64,000 bases of DNA from positions 125,047 to 189,046 of the forward strand of contig NZ_PKIZ01000002.1 of assembly GCF_002847825.1 (NCBI RefSeq). The letters are read 5' to 3'. Below are positions 51,395-59,233 of the stretch, piece by piece. Positions within the stretch are counted from its first letter, which is position 1. Every line of letters begins with the position of its first letter. Below the pieces are notes generated by a model. The model was not told the origin of the DNA, searched no databases, and saw nothing but the letters and a program-made list of their open reading frames with translations. Made by a program: the position numbers and the translations under genes. The stretch comes from Kytococcus schroeteri. Lineage in GTDB: Bacteria; Actinomycetota; Actinomycetes; Actinomycetales; Dermatophilaceae.

Positions 51395-51712
51395 TCAGCC
51401 GTCGACGAGCTTGAGGCCGACCACGCACCCCACCAGGCCCACGAGGAGCAGCGCCTTGGCCAGACTGAACGGCTCCTCGCCGGTGGCGACCGCGTACGAG
51501 ACGGTGGTGGCGGCACCGATGGCGACCCACACCGCGTAGGCGGTCCCCGTGGGGAGCGTGCGCAGCGCCCACCACAGGCCGCCGAGGGACACGATGCTGC
51601 CCAGCACGTAGGCCGAGATGGCCCCGTAGCTGTGCACCCCCTGGATGCGGCTCATCGCCGTCACCCACACGGCCTCGAACATGCCGGAGACGACCAGGAC
51701 GATCCATGCCAT
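51395..51712 (-). CDS. gdx: guanidinium exporter, SMR family (Gdx/SugE)
   Basis: A 105-residue four-helix SMR protein, ATG 51712. The first helix carries the essential Glu13 (VVSGMFEAVWVTA). SLGGLWWALRTLPTGTAYAVWVAIGA, then the fourth helix ending GCVVGLKLVDG, complete the fold. It exports guanidinium in exchange for protons as an antiparallel dimer. A guanidine-III riboswitch 12 bases upstream supports substrate assignment. It is about two-thirds identical to the frameshifted copy at 47020. Confidence 0.9.
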   Translation of the reverse strand: MAWIVLVVSGMFEAVWVTAMSRIQGVHSYGAISAYVLGSIVSLGGLWWALRTLPTGTAYAVWVAIGAATTVSYAVATGEEPFSLAKALLLVGLVGCVVGLKLVDG

Positions 51713-51723
51713 GAGAGTTCCTC

Positions 51724-51768
51724 CGTGGTCGTCTTGTCGCGTTGCCGGGTACGACCACCCTCGTCCGG
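51724..51768 (-). promoter_or_regulatory. guanidine-III riboswitch upstream of gdx
   Basis: Minus-strand CCGGACGAGGGTGGTCG, TACCCGG, then ACAAGACG and CACGG: nearly identical to the copy at 47349 and to the guanidine-III consensus. A GGAGGA ribosome-binding site follows. Ligand-bound RNA normally exposes the site and turns the exporter on. Confidence 0.88.
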
Positions 51769-51929
51769 GAGCGGGTCGGGCTCGCCGGGAGGCTAGCAAC
51801 GCCACCTGCCCCGACCACCCCCGCCCCCGGTGGGCGGCGAGTCCCTGCGGATCACCCTCGGACGTCGCTGGATACGCTGGGCCCCCGCCGCCCCACCCGC
51901 GGGTGCCGGCACGACCACCCGGAGGACCG

Positions 51930-52508
51930 ATGCTGCGCAGGAGCCGTGCGATGCGCGCCGCCGCGGTGCTCGGTTGCAGCACGGTGCTCGCGGCCTGCGG
52001 GGCCCAGCCCGATGCGGCCCCCGTGCGGGCCAGCGAGGTGCCGTGGGACGCCTTCCCGGAGGACCATGGCACCGGCTCGGACTCGCGGGAGACGCGGTGT
52101 GGCCCGACGCACGGCCGACAGGCACTCGCAGACAGCCTGCCCCTCCTCCGCCCCGCCTCCGGCGACCCGGCCGTCCAGTGGACCGGCGCCGCGAGCGACT
52201 ACTCGGGGTACGCCCCGTGCGCCGAGCTCTCGTGGATCCTCGTGGCGGACACCGGGGACGAGCCCACCCCGCACCAGATCATGCTCTTCCACCGAGGCCA
52301 CTACCTGGGCACCACCCTGTACTCGCCCACCGAGTACCACCCCCAGGTGGCACGGGTCGACGGGTCCACCATCCGGGTCACCTACCCCTACCCGCAGGAC
52401 GGTGACCCGGCCGACACCCCCAGCGGGGAGGCCGTCTCCACGTTCACCTGGGACCCCGCCCAGCGCCGGGTCCGGCACGAGGGCGACCTGCCGCCCGGCC
52501 AGAGCTGA
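51930..52508 (+). CDS. LppP/LprE-type lipoprotein
   Basis: A 192-residue protein with an 11-residue basic start, hydrophobic core and the lipobox VLAAC (about Cys22), so it is probably lipid-anchored. The mature domain contains YAPCAELSWILVADTGDEPTPHQIMLFHRGHYLGT, typical of the LppP/LprE family of unknown function. ATG 51930 follows GGAGGA. Confidence 0.72.
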   Translation: MLRRSRAMRAAAVLGCSTVLAACGAQPDAAPVRASEVPWDAFPEDHGTGSDSRETRCGPTHGRQALADSLPLLRPASGDPAVQWTGAASDYSGYAPCAELSWILVADTGDEPTPHQIMLFHRGHYLGTTLYSPTEYHPQVARVDGSTIRVTYPYPQDGDPADTPSGEAVSTFTWDPAQRRVRHEGDLPPGQS

Positions 52509-52523
52509 CCCCCGAGCCAGGGG

Positions 52524-53438
52524 TCACCGGTCCAGGAACTCCTGGACCAATGTGCGCGAGGGCACGCTCCAGTCACGGCGGGCGTGGGGCGGGCACCACC
52601 GGGTCAGCGCCTCCACGCAGGCCGCACGCTCCTCCGCACGGATCTCTCCCAGCGGGAGCATGAACGCCCAGTGCTCCTCACCGGAGGTGGTGTAGTGCCT
52701 CTCGTTGGAGATGCCGGTGATCACCGCCCGGGCGTCGCCGCGGCCCACCAGCCACCAGCTGCTCCGGCGGCGTCCCCGGGGGCGCCGCTGCAGGGCGACC
52801 ACCCGGTCCCGGGCCACGAAGCCCACGTCGCACCCGGGCGTGCGCACCCAGATGCCGGGCTGGGAGAGGATGATTCCCCGTCGGCGCGTCCAGCGGTGCT
52901 TCGTGCCCGCCGCCATTGCCGCGATGACGAGGACGAGCAGGAGCGGTCCCGCGATGAGCCCGAAGGCGAGGTCGTAGCGCCCCAGGCCGTCGAGCTCACC
53001 GTCCAGCACCCGCAGCACGGCCCCGGGCCACTGCGCCATGACGGCCGCCCACAGCCCGCCGAGGACGAGGACCGCGACCGCACGCCAGACGAGGGAGCGG
53101 CGGGTGCACCGGAAGTGCTCCTGCGGCACGCCGGGGGCCGGCTCCAGGGTGTGCGCCGAGGCCGGACGGTCACCGGGCCCACCCCGCCCGCGCACCCGCT
53201 CCCACGCCACCGAGCCGACGACCAGGGTGGCGAACGGGCCGGCGGCCCACCCCACCCAGACCAGCAGCGCGTTGCCGCCCCCGGTCGGGGGCAACGACCG
53301 GGCGGGCTCGGTGCAGGTCACCACCCAGGCGCCCGCCGTGGCCACCCAGGCCATGGCCGCGGCCAGCACGGCGAGGGCCCACCGGAGGAGGCGCGCGAGG
53401 GTGCCGGTGCTGCGGTCCACCACGTCGGAGCTCGTCAT
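52524..53438 (-). CDS. four-helix membrane protein with a PH-like domain
   Basis: A 304-residue protein. Four membrane segments (about 17-40, 58-80, 115-137, 158-180) are arranged around a charged loop (GDRPASAHTLEPAPG), followed by a soluble beta-rich domain with CDVGFVARDRVVALQRRPRGRRRSSWWLVGRG. The architecture resembles the smaller protein at 48555. Function unknown. Start ATG 53438. Confidence 0.55.
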   Translation of the reverse strand: MTSSDVVDRSTGTLARLLRWALAVLAAAMAWVATAGAWVVTCTEPARSLPPTGGGNALLVWVGWAAGPFATLVVGSVAWERVRGRGGPGDRPASAHTLEPAPGVPQEHFRCTRRSLVWRAVAVLVLGGLWAAVMAQWPGAVLRVLDGELDGLGRYDLAFGLIAGPLLLVLVIAAMAAGTKHRWTRRRGIILSQPGIWVRTPGCDVGFVARDRVVALQRRPRGRRRSSWWLVGRGDARAVITGISNERHYTTSGEEHWAFMLPLGEIRAEERAACVEALTRWCPPHARRDWSVPSRTLVQEFLDR

Positions 53439-53540
53439 GGACTCAGGGTAGGAACCGTGCACAGCACGCCCGCTCCCCCTGCCGGCGCAGCCCCCGTCCG
53501 TGCCGGGTACCGTGCGCCCGGCGGACCACGGGAGGAGACG

Positions 53541-54047
53541 GTGCAGGCGACGACGATGCCCACTGGGCTGGTCTGGGCCTTCCTGGGCTTCCTCCTGGTG
53601 GCCCTGCTGCGGGGGCAGGCCACGTACTGGCTGGCGCGCGGCGCCGCATCGGGGGTGGCACGCCGGGGCCGCGACGACCCCCGGTGGCGAGGCTGGGCGC
53701 AGAGCCCCACCGCACGCCGGGGCAGGGAGCAGCTCACGCGTTTCGGGTGGCCTGCGGTCACCCTCTGCTACCTGGCCGTGGGCGTCCAGACCGTGGTGCT
53801 GGCCTCCGCCGGCGCGATGCGGATGCCGTGGGGCCGTTTCACCGCCGCCCAGGTGCCCGGTGCCGCGCTGTGGGCGGGGATCTACAGCACCATCGGGTGG
53901 ACGGCGTGGGTGCTCCTGGTGCGTCACGCAGTGGCCTCCGCGTGGCTGTGGCTGGCCCTGGCCGGCGTGCTCGCGGTGCTCGCGGGCACGGCCTGGTGGC
54001 GCCGGCGCGGCATCGACGCCTCGGGCGCGCAGCCGCCGAGCGCCTGA
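53541..54047 (+). CDS. DedA/VTT-like small membrane protein
   Basis: A 168-residue protein. GTG 53541 follows GGAGGAG (53531-53537). It has an initial helix LVWAFLGFLLVALLRGQATYWLARG, and VTLCYLAVGVQTVVLASAGAMRMPWGRFTAAQVPGAALWAGIYSTIGWTAWVLLV resembles the paired re-entrant helices of DedA proteins, though shorter than full-length (~200). Family assignment is tentative. Confidence 0.5.
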   Translation: MQATTMPTGLVWAFLGFLLVALLRGQATYWLARGAASGVARRGRDDPRWRGWAQSPTARRGREQLTRFGWPAVTLCYLAVGVQTVVLASAGAMRMPWGRFTAAQVPGAALWAGIYSTIGWTAWVLLVRHAVASAWLWLALAGVLAVLAGTAWWRRRGIDASGAQPPSA

Positions 54048-54049
54048 AC

Positions 54050-54330
54050 TCAGCCGGGCAGCTCCTCCAGTCCGGCCACCAGGCCCAGCAGCACGCCCTC
54101 GTCGGAGCCCGTCACCGGCAGCTGCACGCCCAGCGGCAGCCCCTCCCGGGAGGGCACGGCAGCGTAGGGCCGAGCACGGCGTCGAACCCGGCGAAGCGGG
54201 CCTGGAACCGGCCGCGCGCCCGCTCCCCCTCCGCGCCTGCCCAGCGCAGGACGGCGCCGGGCAGGCGGTCCCCCAGGGCGGCGGTCGCGTCGGGCCACCG
54301 TCCGGGCAGCTCCAGTGACCCGGGCGACGG
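54050..54330 (-). pseudogene. amidase remnant (C-terminal end, frameshifted)
   Basis: The minus strand encodes the typical tail of amidase-signature enzymes: LPLGVQLPVTGSDEGVLLGLVAGLEELPG then stop at 54050. The preceding part (SLELPGRWPDATAALGDRLPGAVLRWAG and FAGFDAVLGPTLPC) is in another frame, with the shift near 54150-54170. Everything upstream of about 54330 (the Ser-Ser-Lys catalytic region) is missing. It marks the edge of an AT-richer patch. Confidence 0.65.
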
Positions 54331-54373
54331 ATAGACATTAGTTGGGGCCAGGCAGATGGCGCACCTGCCAGCT

Positions 54374-54401
54374 GGCACCTGGCACCTGGCACCTGGCACC
54401 T
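54374..54401. repeat. four tandem copies of GGCACCT
   Basis: GGCACCT repeated four times without interruption. A partial copy CACCTGCCAGCT lies just before. Slippage-prone microsatellite next to the decayed amidase end. Confidence 0.85.
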
Positions 54402-54538
54402 GGACGACAAGATGAGAACGGATGCGGGGATTGATGCACTCGCGAGACGTGGGATCGCTCACGCAAGGGTCCGACACTGGGCAATCTACGGGGAGGGAGA
54501 CGCCGGTCTGTGCTTCCCCGTGAGTTCAGACCCACAGC

Positions 54539-54595
54539 GGGGGGCTAGTATCACCGTATTGGGACATTCTCCCACTCCAGTGACACTAGCCCCCC
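54539..54595. promoter_or_regulatory. inverted repeat upstream of the Tat-exported protein
   Basis: GGGGGGCTAGTATCAC (54539-54554) pairs with GTGACACTAGCCCCCC (54580-54595) with one mismatch and a 25-base loop that contains ATTGGGACATTCTCCCA, itself GGGA..TCCC symmetrical. It could be an operator, an attenuator, or an mRNA leader structure, about 44 bases before the ATG. Confidence 0.55.
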
Positions 54596-54638
54596 CGCGC
54601 CCCCTGCTGGGTCCGCGCCTTCCGAGAGGATTTCCGCC

Positions 54639-55325
54639 ATGACCAACTCCTATCCCCAGAACGTCAGTCGCCGGTCCGTTACTGCCGGTACCCTGTGGTC
54701 CGCTCCGGCCGTCGCCATCGCAGCCGCTGCTCCCGCTGTGGCCGTCAGCGCGTGTGTGACGTATACGGGAGCCTTCACCCAGCCGAGCTCCTACAACCCC
54801 GTTCCGCTCAGCTACACCTTCAGGGGCTCGGACGGCTCCACCGTCACTGTCTCGTTGTCGACTGCCTCCTACGGCGGCAAGACCCTCTTGAGCAACAACC
54901 TCACCGCCGCCGGCAACGTCAACAAGGGCTACAACGGCATGGGCGACCTCGCCACCGACGGTTTGCAGTTGCAGCAGCAGGGCACTGGTGGCCAGAGGCT
55001 GACCTTCACGTTCAGCCAGCCGGTGTCCAACCTGAGTTTCGTCGTGGCTGACATCGACAACAGTGGAAAGCAGTACAGGGACTCCGTGACCCTGAGCCCC
55101 GCCCCCACCAGCGTTGTCAACGGCAGTTCACTTACCGGCTCCGGCGGTACCGGCGACCCGCTGCGTGCCACGACCACCAGTCCGGTGAACTCCGACAACA
55201 AGGCCAATCGATCCACCGTGACGATGGCTGGTCCCCTCAGTTCCATGACGGTGGACTTCTCGTCGAGCACCGGCACTGCGGCTCAGCAGATGTTCATCAC
55301 GGGCATGACCTTCGAGGTCTGCTGA
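54639..55325 (+). CDS. Tat-exported protein of unknown function
   Basis: A 228-residue protein whose N-terminus carries a twin-arginine motif (Ser-Arg-Arg-Ser-Val at 10-14) and the hydrophobic stretch TAGTLWSAPAVAIAAAAPAVAVSA. The mature part is Ser/Thr/Gly/Asn-rich and beta-rich (SYTFRGSDGSTVTVSLSTASYGG), rather like secreted surface domains. GAGAGGA precedes ATG 54639. Codon third positions are less GC-rich than neighbours, suggesting recent acquisition. Confidence 0.65.
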   Translation: MTNSYPQNVSRRSVTAGTLWSAPAVAIAAAAPAVAVSACVTYTGAFTQPSSYNPVPLSYTFRGSDGSTVTVSLSTASYGGKTLLSNNLTAAGNVNKGYNGMGDLATDGLQLQQQGTGGQRLTFTFSQPVSNLSFVVADIDNSGKQYRDSVTLSPAPTSVVNGSSLTGSGGTGDPLRATTTSPVNSDNKANRSTVTMAGPLSSMTVDFSSSTGTAAQQMFITGMTFEVC

Positions 55326-55354
55326 CACCCCGGGTCTGCCCCAGACATTCTGAG

Positions 55355-55392
55355 GTCGGTGGCGCCCGCGCCACGGCACTGGCGCCACCGAC
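55355..55392. terminator. hairpin between the exported protein and the SIMPL gene
   Basis: Perfect 12-bp arms GTCGGTGGCGCC / GGCGCCACCGAC with a 14-base loop, between convergent genes. Confidence 0.75.
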
Positions 55393-55441
55393 ATGTCCCG
55401 CCCAGGCAGGCCCGCCTGTCCACGCTCCCCTGCCACACCCA

Positions 55442-56098
55442 TCACTCCGCGCGGAAGCGGGCCTCCACCGTCACCCGGACCTCCACGTCCTGCGGGGTGA
55501 GGTCGTAACCGTCGTCCGCCGCACCGGCCCCGGCTGCACGGAAGGCCTGCACCTCTCCCACGCGCCGGTCGTCCCCGCCACCGAGGAGGCCCGTGTCGGC
55601 CACCTGCAGCGGCTCCACCGTGGAGAACCCGGACGCCTCAGCCATCACCTGCGCCCGCTCGCGGGCCTGCCGCACGGCATCACGGGTGACCTCGGCGTGC
55701 AGGGCACGCTGGCTGTCGTCGGTGAGCGACCACGTGGGCGACTGCAGCGCCACCTCGTCGCGCGCCGACCACGCCGTGGTGAGGTCCGCGAGCGCCTCGA
55801 GGTCGGCCAGCTGCACGCGGACCCGGCCGGTCACCTCGTGACGGGGGTCAAGGCGCTTCCCGTCGTCGCCCCACGGCTGCCACGTACGGGTGGCCAGGGG
55901 AGCCACCACGCGGGAGCGCACGGCATCGGGGCGGCTGGCCCCCAGCTCGTCGAGGGAGTCGACGAGCTCCTGCATCACGGCGGTGACCTGCTGGCGGGCG
56001 GCGGCCCGGTCGGTCCCCTCGGCGCTGGCGGTGGCCCACAGGGTGGACAGCTCGGGTTGACGGCGGCCGGTGGCCTCACTGCGCACGGTGATCTCCAT
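55442..56098 (-). CDS. SIMPL-domain protein (DUF541)
   Basis: A 218-residue protein with the DUF541 pattern: N-terminal EITVRSEATGRRQPELSTLWATASAEG, a central VQLADLEALADLTTAW strand-helix, VRQARERAQVMAEASGFST (the most conserved helix) and the C-terminal VEVRVTVEARFRAE. No signal peptide is evident from ATG 56098, so it may be cytosolic. Function is unknown. Confidence 0.8.
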   Translation of the reverse strand: MEITVRSEATGRRQPELSTLWATASAEGTDRAAARQQVTAVMQELVDSLDELGASRPDAVRSRVVAPLATRTWQPWGDDGKRLDPRHEVTGRVRVQLADLEALADLTTAWSARDEVALQSPTWSLTDDSQRALHAEVTRDAVRQARERAQVMAEASGFSTVEPLQVADTGLLGGGDDRRVGEVQAFRAAGAGAADDGYDLTPQDVEVRVTVEARFRAE

Positions 56099-56184
56099 AC
56101 CTCGCATTGTGCCCCCGGCCACCGACACCGCGTCGAGCCCGGGCAGGGTTGGGTCGCCGCCCCGGTCCGGGCAGGATGCCGGGC

Positions 56185-56685
56185 ATGAGCACCCACGCCC
56201 AGACCGTCGCCCACCTGCAGCACCTGGGGTTCACCCTGCGCAACCCGGCCGCCCTCGAGGGGATCGACGACGACCCGTGGGACGTACTCACCGCCTGGGA
56301 CGAGGGCGGGTACGCCTTCGACCACGTCCTGTCCTACGACGCCGAGATGGTGGAGGACGACGACGCCTACACCGCATGGGTGGCCGAGTGGGCCGAGGCG
56401 ACGGGCCGCACCGCCGAGCTCACCCACCTGGCCGGCCACACCGAGCTCGACGGCAACTCCTGGCTGGAGTACACCCTCGCCGGGACGGTGCGCCGCACGG
56501 ACTTCGTCCAGGAGGGCGACTGGCTGGTGCCGGAGGTGGCCGACGCCATCATCGAGGACTTCCGCCGCGTGCCGGGCCGCACGATGCTGTACCTCGACAA
56601 CGGGCAGGGAGGCGTCTTCGTGTGGGTTCCCGCCGAGCAGGTCACGGCCTTCGCCGCCCTCTTCCCCGAGGCCGAGCCGGCCTGA
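56185..56685 (+). CDS. hypothetical protein
   Basis: A 166-residue acidic protein (ATG 56185; ATG 56176 would add three residues). Segments: LQHLGFTLRNPAALEGIDDDPWDVLTAWDEGGYAFDHVLSYDAEMVEDDD and RRVPGRTMLYLDNGQGGVFVWVPAEQVTAF. No family recognised. Divergent from the SIMPL gene, starts about 87 bases apart. Confidence 0.55.
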   Translation: MSTHAQTVAHLQHLGFTLRNPAALEGIDDDPWDVLTAWDEGGYAFDHVLSYDAEMVEDDDAYTAWVAEWAEATGRTAELTHLAGHTELDGNSWLEYTLAGTVRRTDFVQEGDWLVPEVADAIIEDFRRVPGRTMLYLDNGQGGVFVWVPAEQVTAFAALFPEAEPA

Positions 56686-56709
56686 GACGCACCCGCGCGC
56701 CCCTACCCT

Positions 56710-56997
56710 GTGCGCGTGGTCAACACCCTGCTCTCGGTCACCTTCGCCTGCGGCCTGTTCATCGCCGGCGCGCACGTGCTCAACCGGCGCTTCGTGGCAC
56801 CCGCGTACGACGTGGTGGCCAACCTGCTGGCCTTCGTGTCGGCGACGGCGGCCTCGCTGCTGCTCCACCACTGGGTGCCGGCGTCCCTCTCGGCGATGGC
56901 GGTGGCCTGCTGGGTGCTGCTCGGTGCGCGGTCGTGGGAGGCCCACCGGACCGGGGTGCCCCTCAGCGGGCAGCGGCCTCCGACGCCGATGGGGTGA
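56710..56997 (+). CDS. small membrane protein
   Basis: A 95-residue protein with three hydrophobic segments (TLLSVTFACGLFIAGAHVL; VVANLLAFVSATAASLLLHHW; LSAMAVACWVLLGA). GTG 56710 or GTG 56716 could start translation. No family recognised. Confidence 0.5.
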   Translation: MRVVNTLLSVTFACGLFIAGAHVLNRRFVAPAYDVVANLLAFVSATAASLLLHHWVPASLSAMAVACWVLLGARSWEAHRTGVPLSGQRPPTPMG

Positions 56998-57028
56998 GCC
57001 GCCCGGGCAGTCGGGTTAGGTTCACGGC

Positions 57029-57698
57029 ATGACGCCCACGTTCGAGGAGTTGGCTGCCCTGGTGCCGGACGAGTTGCTGGACCGCTCCGGTTCCGTCTTC
57101 TACTCGGGGCGCGAGGCCTTCGAGCAGCCCGGCGGGCTCTACCTCCTGGGGCTCAACCCCGGGGGCGATCCCGAGACCCTGCGCGAGGCCACGGTCCGCA
57201 CGGACATTCAGTGGGCCCTCGGTGCGTCGCAGCCCAGGTGGTCCCGCTACCGCGACGAGGAGTGGGGCGCACCCGCCGGGACCAGCCCCCCTGCAACGAC
57301 GGGTCCTGCACCTCCTCGACCACCTCGGACTCGATGCCGGCCGAGTCCCCTCGAGCAACCTCGTCTTCGTGCGCAGCCGCCAGGAGTCCGGCATCGCCAC
57401 CGACCTACCGCGCCTCGCCGAAGCCTGCTGGCCGTTCCACCAGGCCGTCATCGACGGACTCGGCACCCGTACGGTGGTGTGCTTCGGCAGCACGGTCGCC
57501 GCGCGCTGCCGTCACATGCTGGGGGCCCACGACGAGTGGGGCACCTTCCGTGAGGACAACCGACGCGGCTGGACCAGCCGGGTGCACCGCTCCCCCTCGG
57601 GCGTGGACGTCATCCAGGTGACGCACCCGGGGCGGGCCGACTGGTGCAACCCCGCGTGCGACCCGAGCCCACTGGTCAAGCGGTCCCTCCACCGGTGA
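57029..57698 (+). pseudogene. uracil-DNA-glycosylase-fold gene split by a frameshift
   Basis: The first frame (ATG 57029) has YLLGLNPGGDPE, the nucleotide-binding start of the UDG superfamily, and runs well to RWSRYRDEEWG. After six Cs (57286-57291) coding sense continues one frame over (VLHLLDHLGLDAGRVPSSNLVFVRSRQ, VVCFGSTVAARC, VIQVTHPGRADWCNP) to 57698. Deleting one C joins the two as about 222 residues. Either a real frameshift or a homopolymer error; the fold assignment is moderate. Confidence 0.6.
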
Positions 57699-57723
57699 GG
57701 CCCACCCTGCCTCCAGCACGTCC

Positions 57724-58242
57724 TTGAGCCGCGCGAGGTGGACAGGCGCTTCATCGAGGCACTGCCTCGCAGACAGTCGCACTCATGCGCTGGGACGGCG
57801 ACGTCCTGGTCTGCATGCGCTGAGGGGTAGGCCCTCAGCCACGGGCGGGGTCCAGGCCCTCAGTCCCGTCGGCTTCGTCGCCGCGCTTCGAACGGACGCA
57901 AGGCACCCTCGCCGTCACCCGACCCAGGGCTCCCCGAACGGTCCGCTCGCCTGCCTGGCCCGCCTCCGGGGGCTGGTCCACGACTGGTACCCCGGCGCCC
58001 GCGAGACGATCAGCTACCGCATGCCCACCTTCGAGGTGGAGGGCCACCGCATCGGGGGGGTCCTCTCCCACCGGGACTTCCTCAGCTGGTACCCCCACTC
58101 GGGCACCACCCTCACGACGCTGGCCGACGGCCTGGGCGACCGGTCGCGCACCAAGAGCGCCCTGCACTTCACGGTCGAGGACCCCCTGCCCGAGGAGCTC
58201 TTCGAGCGTCTGCTGGCCACCCGCCGGGCCGAGTGGCACTGA
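57724..58242 (+). pseudogene. DUF1801 (YdhG-like) gene with a degenerate N-terminus
   Basis: From about 57990 the frame encodes a good DUF1801 core: YPGARETISYRMPTFEVEGHRIGGVLSHRDFLSWYPHSG and ALHFTVEDPLPEELFERLLATRRAEW. Upstream the frame loses similarity and has no ATG/GTG between TTG 57724 and an internal ATG at 58021, which would cut the core in half. It is probably N-terminally eroded. Given coordinates mark the open frame, not a confirmed start. Confidence 0.5.
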
Positions 58243-58295
58243 CGCCCGTCAGCCGCCTGCGCCGTCCGGGTCCTGCATCAGGCCTGCTGGTGGCC

Positions 58296-58790
58296 CTACG
58301 TCCGGTGCCGGTACAGCACCTCGGGAGGCAGGTGGCAGGCGTCATCCGGACAGCGGGCCAGACGCTTCTGGTGCTCCTCGGCGCTGCGCACCCACCGGGT
58401 CAGGAGCCGCACCTCCACCGCGACGCGGTCCGCATCAGGGCGCGCCGCCAACCACGCGCGGGCCGCCTCCAGGTGGCGGGGATCGCGGGAGTAGACCCCG
58501 GTGCGGTACTTCTCCCCGACGTCCGGGCCCTGCTGGTTGACTGCGTACGGGTCGATGATCTCGAACAGGTGCCCCAGCAGCCGCTCGATGTCTGTGGCCC
58601 GCGGGTCGAAGCGGACGCGCACGCATTCGGCGTACCCGTCGTACGGACCGTCAAGGTGGTCGGCGGCCCCGTTGGCCCGGCCCGCCTCGGTCCAGACCAC
58701 GCCGGGAAGCGTGTCGAGAAAGGCCTGCACGCCCCACAGGCAGCCACCGGCCAGGTGGACCTCCTCGGTGGGCGACTCCGCGCTGCTCAC
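58296..58790 (-). CDS. msrA: peptide methionine sulfoxide reductase MsrA
   Basis: A 164-residue MsrA that reduces methionine-S-sulfoxide. The active-site motif is GGCLWG (the canonical GCFWG has Phe where Leu stands here); the YDGYAECVRVRFDP, DPYAVNQQGPDVGEKYRTGVYSRDP blocks and the AEEHQ end motif are otherwise clear. Two more cysteines near the C-terminus (RLARCPDDACHL) could be the recycling pair. The GTG at 58790 overlaps the HEPN gene's stop, so msrA is the third gene of that operon. Confidence 0.85.
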   Translation of the reverse strand: MSSAESPTEEVHLAGGCLWGVQAFLDTLPGVVWTEAGRANGAADHLDGPYDGYAECVRVRFDPRATDIERLLGHLFEIIDPYAVNQQGPDVGEKYRTGVYSRDPRHLEAARAWLAARPDADRVAVEVRLLTRWVRSAEEHQKRLARCPDDACHLPPEVLYRHRT

Positions 58791-59233
58791 AGGACCCGCC
58801 GGCACGCGGAGACGATGTCCGCAGCCGCCTCCAACGCCTCCTCGAGGTCCTGCCGGGAGGCCGTGGGGCGGTCCGCGTCGGGGTACTCGGTGGCGTTGCG
58901 CACCTGCCGCATCCAGTCGAACTCGCCCAGGGCGGGGTCCTCCACCAGCTCCGATGCGGCCACACCGGTGTTGCGGTGGGCTCCCCCGACAGGCCGCACG
59001 CGCAGGCCGTGCACGGCCAGCACGGCGGTGAGCGCCTTGCGGGCCCCGTCGTAGGCAGCGGTGAACGCCATGGCCACGTCCTCGGTGCAGCTCAGGGCGC
59101 GGGCCGTGGCCAGGTGCTGCTCGGCCATGGTCATGAGGGTGGCGGCGTGGACCGGATTCGGCTCCACCCGGTCCAGGCGGCCGGTTCGCAGCATCCGGCG
59201 CAGCTCGGTGGGCAGCTCGGGCAGGTCAGGCAC
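58787..59233 (-). CDS. HEPN-domain protein (putative toxin)
   Basis: A 148-residue all-helical protein. LATARALSCTEDVAMAFTAAYDGARKALTAVLAVHGLRV and WMRQVRNATEYPDADR resemble HEPN proteins; the latter sits where HEPN RNases carry R-x4-6-H, but the His position is Glu/Tyr (RNATEYP), as in a large subgroup. It overlaps the upstream nucleotidyltransferase gene by 8 bases, the usual order of a type VII-like MNT-HEPN pair. RNase activity is not assured. Confidence 0.72.
   Translation of the reverse strand: MPDLPELPTELRRMLRTGRLDRVEPNPVHAATLMTMAEQHLATARALSCTEDVAMAFTAAYDGARKALTAVLAVHGLRVRPVGGAHRNTGVAASELVEDPALGEFDWMRQVRNATEYPDADRPTASRQDLEEALEAAADIVSACRRVL

Larger units (their letters stand above)
54331..54638. 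other. AT-richer gene-free patch with repeats
   Basis: About 300 bases noticeably poorer in GC than the surroundings. It includes a 7-bp tandem repeat (54374-54401) and a stem-forming inverted repeat (54539-54595) upstream of the exported protein gene. No credible gene. Confidence 0.6.

Noticed and set aside
54374..54401. GGCACCT repeat as part of a coding peptide repeat
   Set aside because: The frames through it (QVPGARC-type) have no start or context; it is a microsatellite in a gene-free patch.
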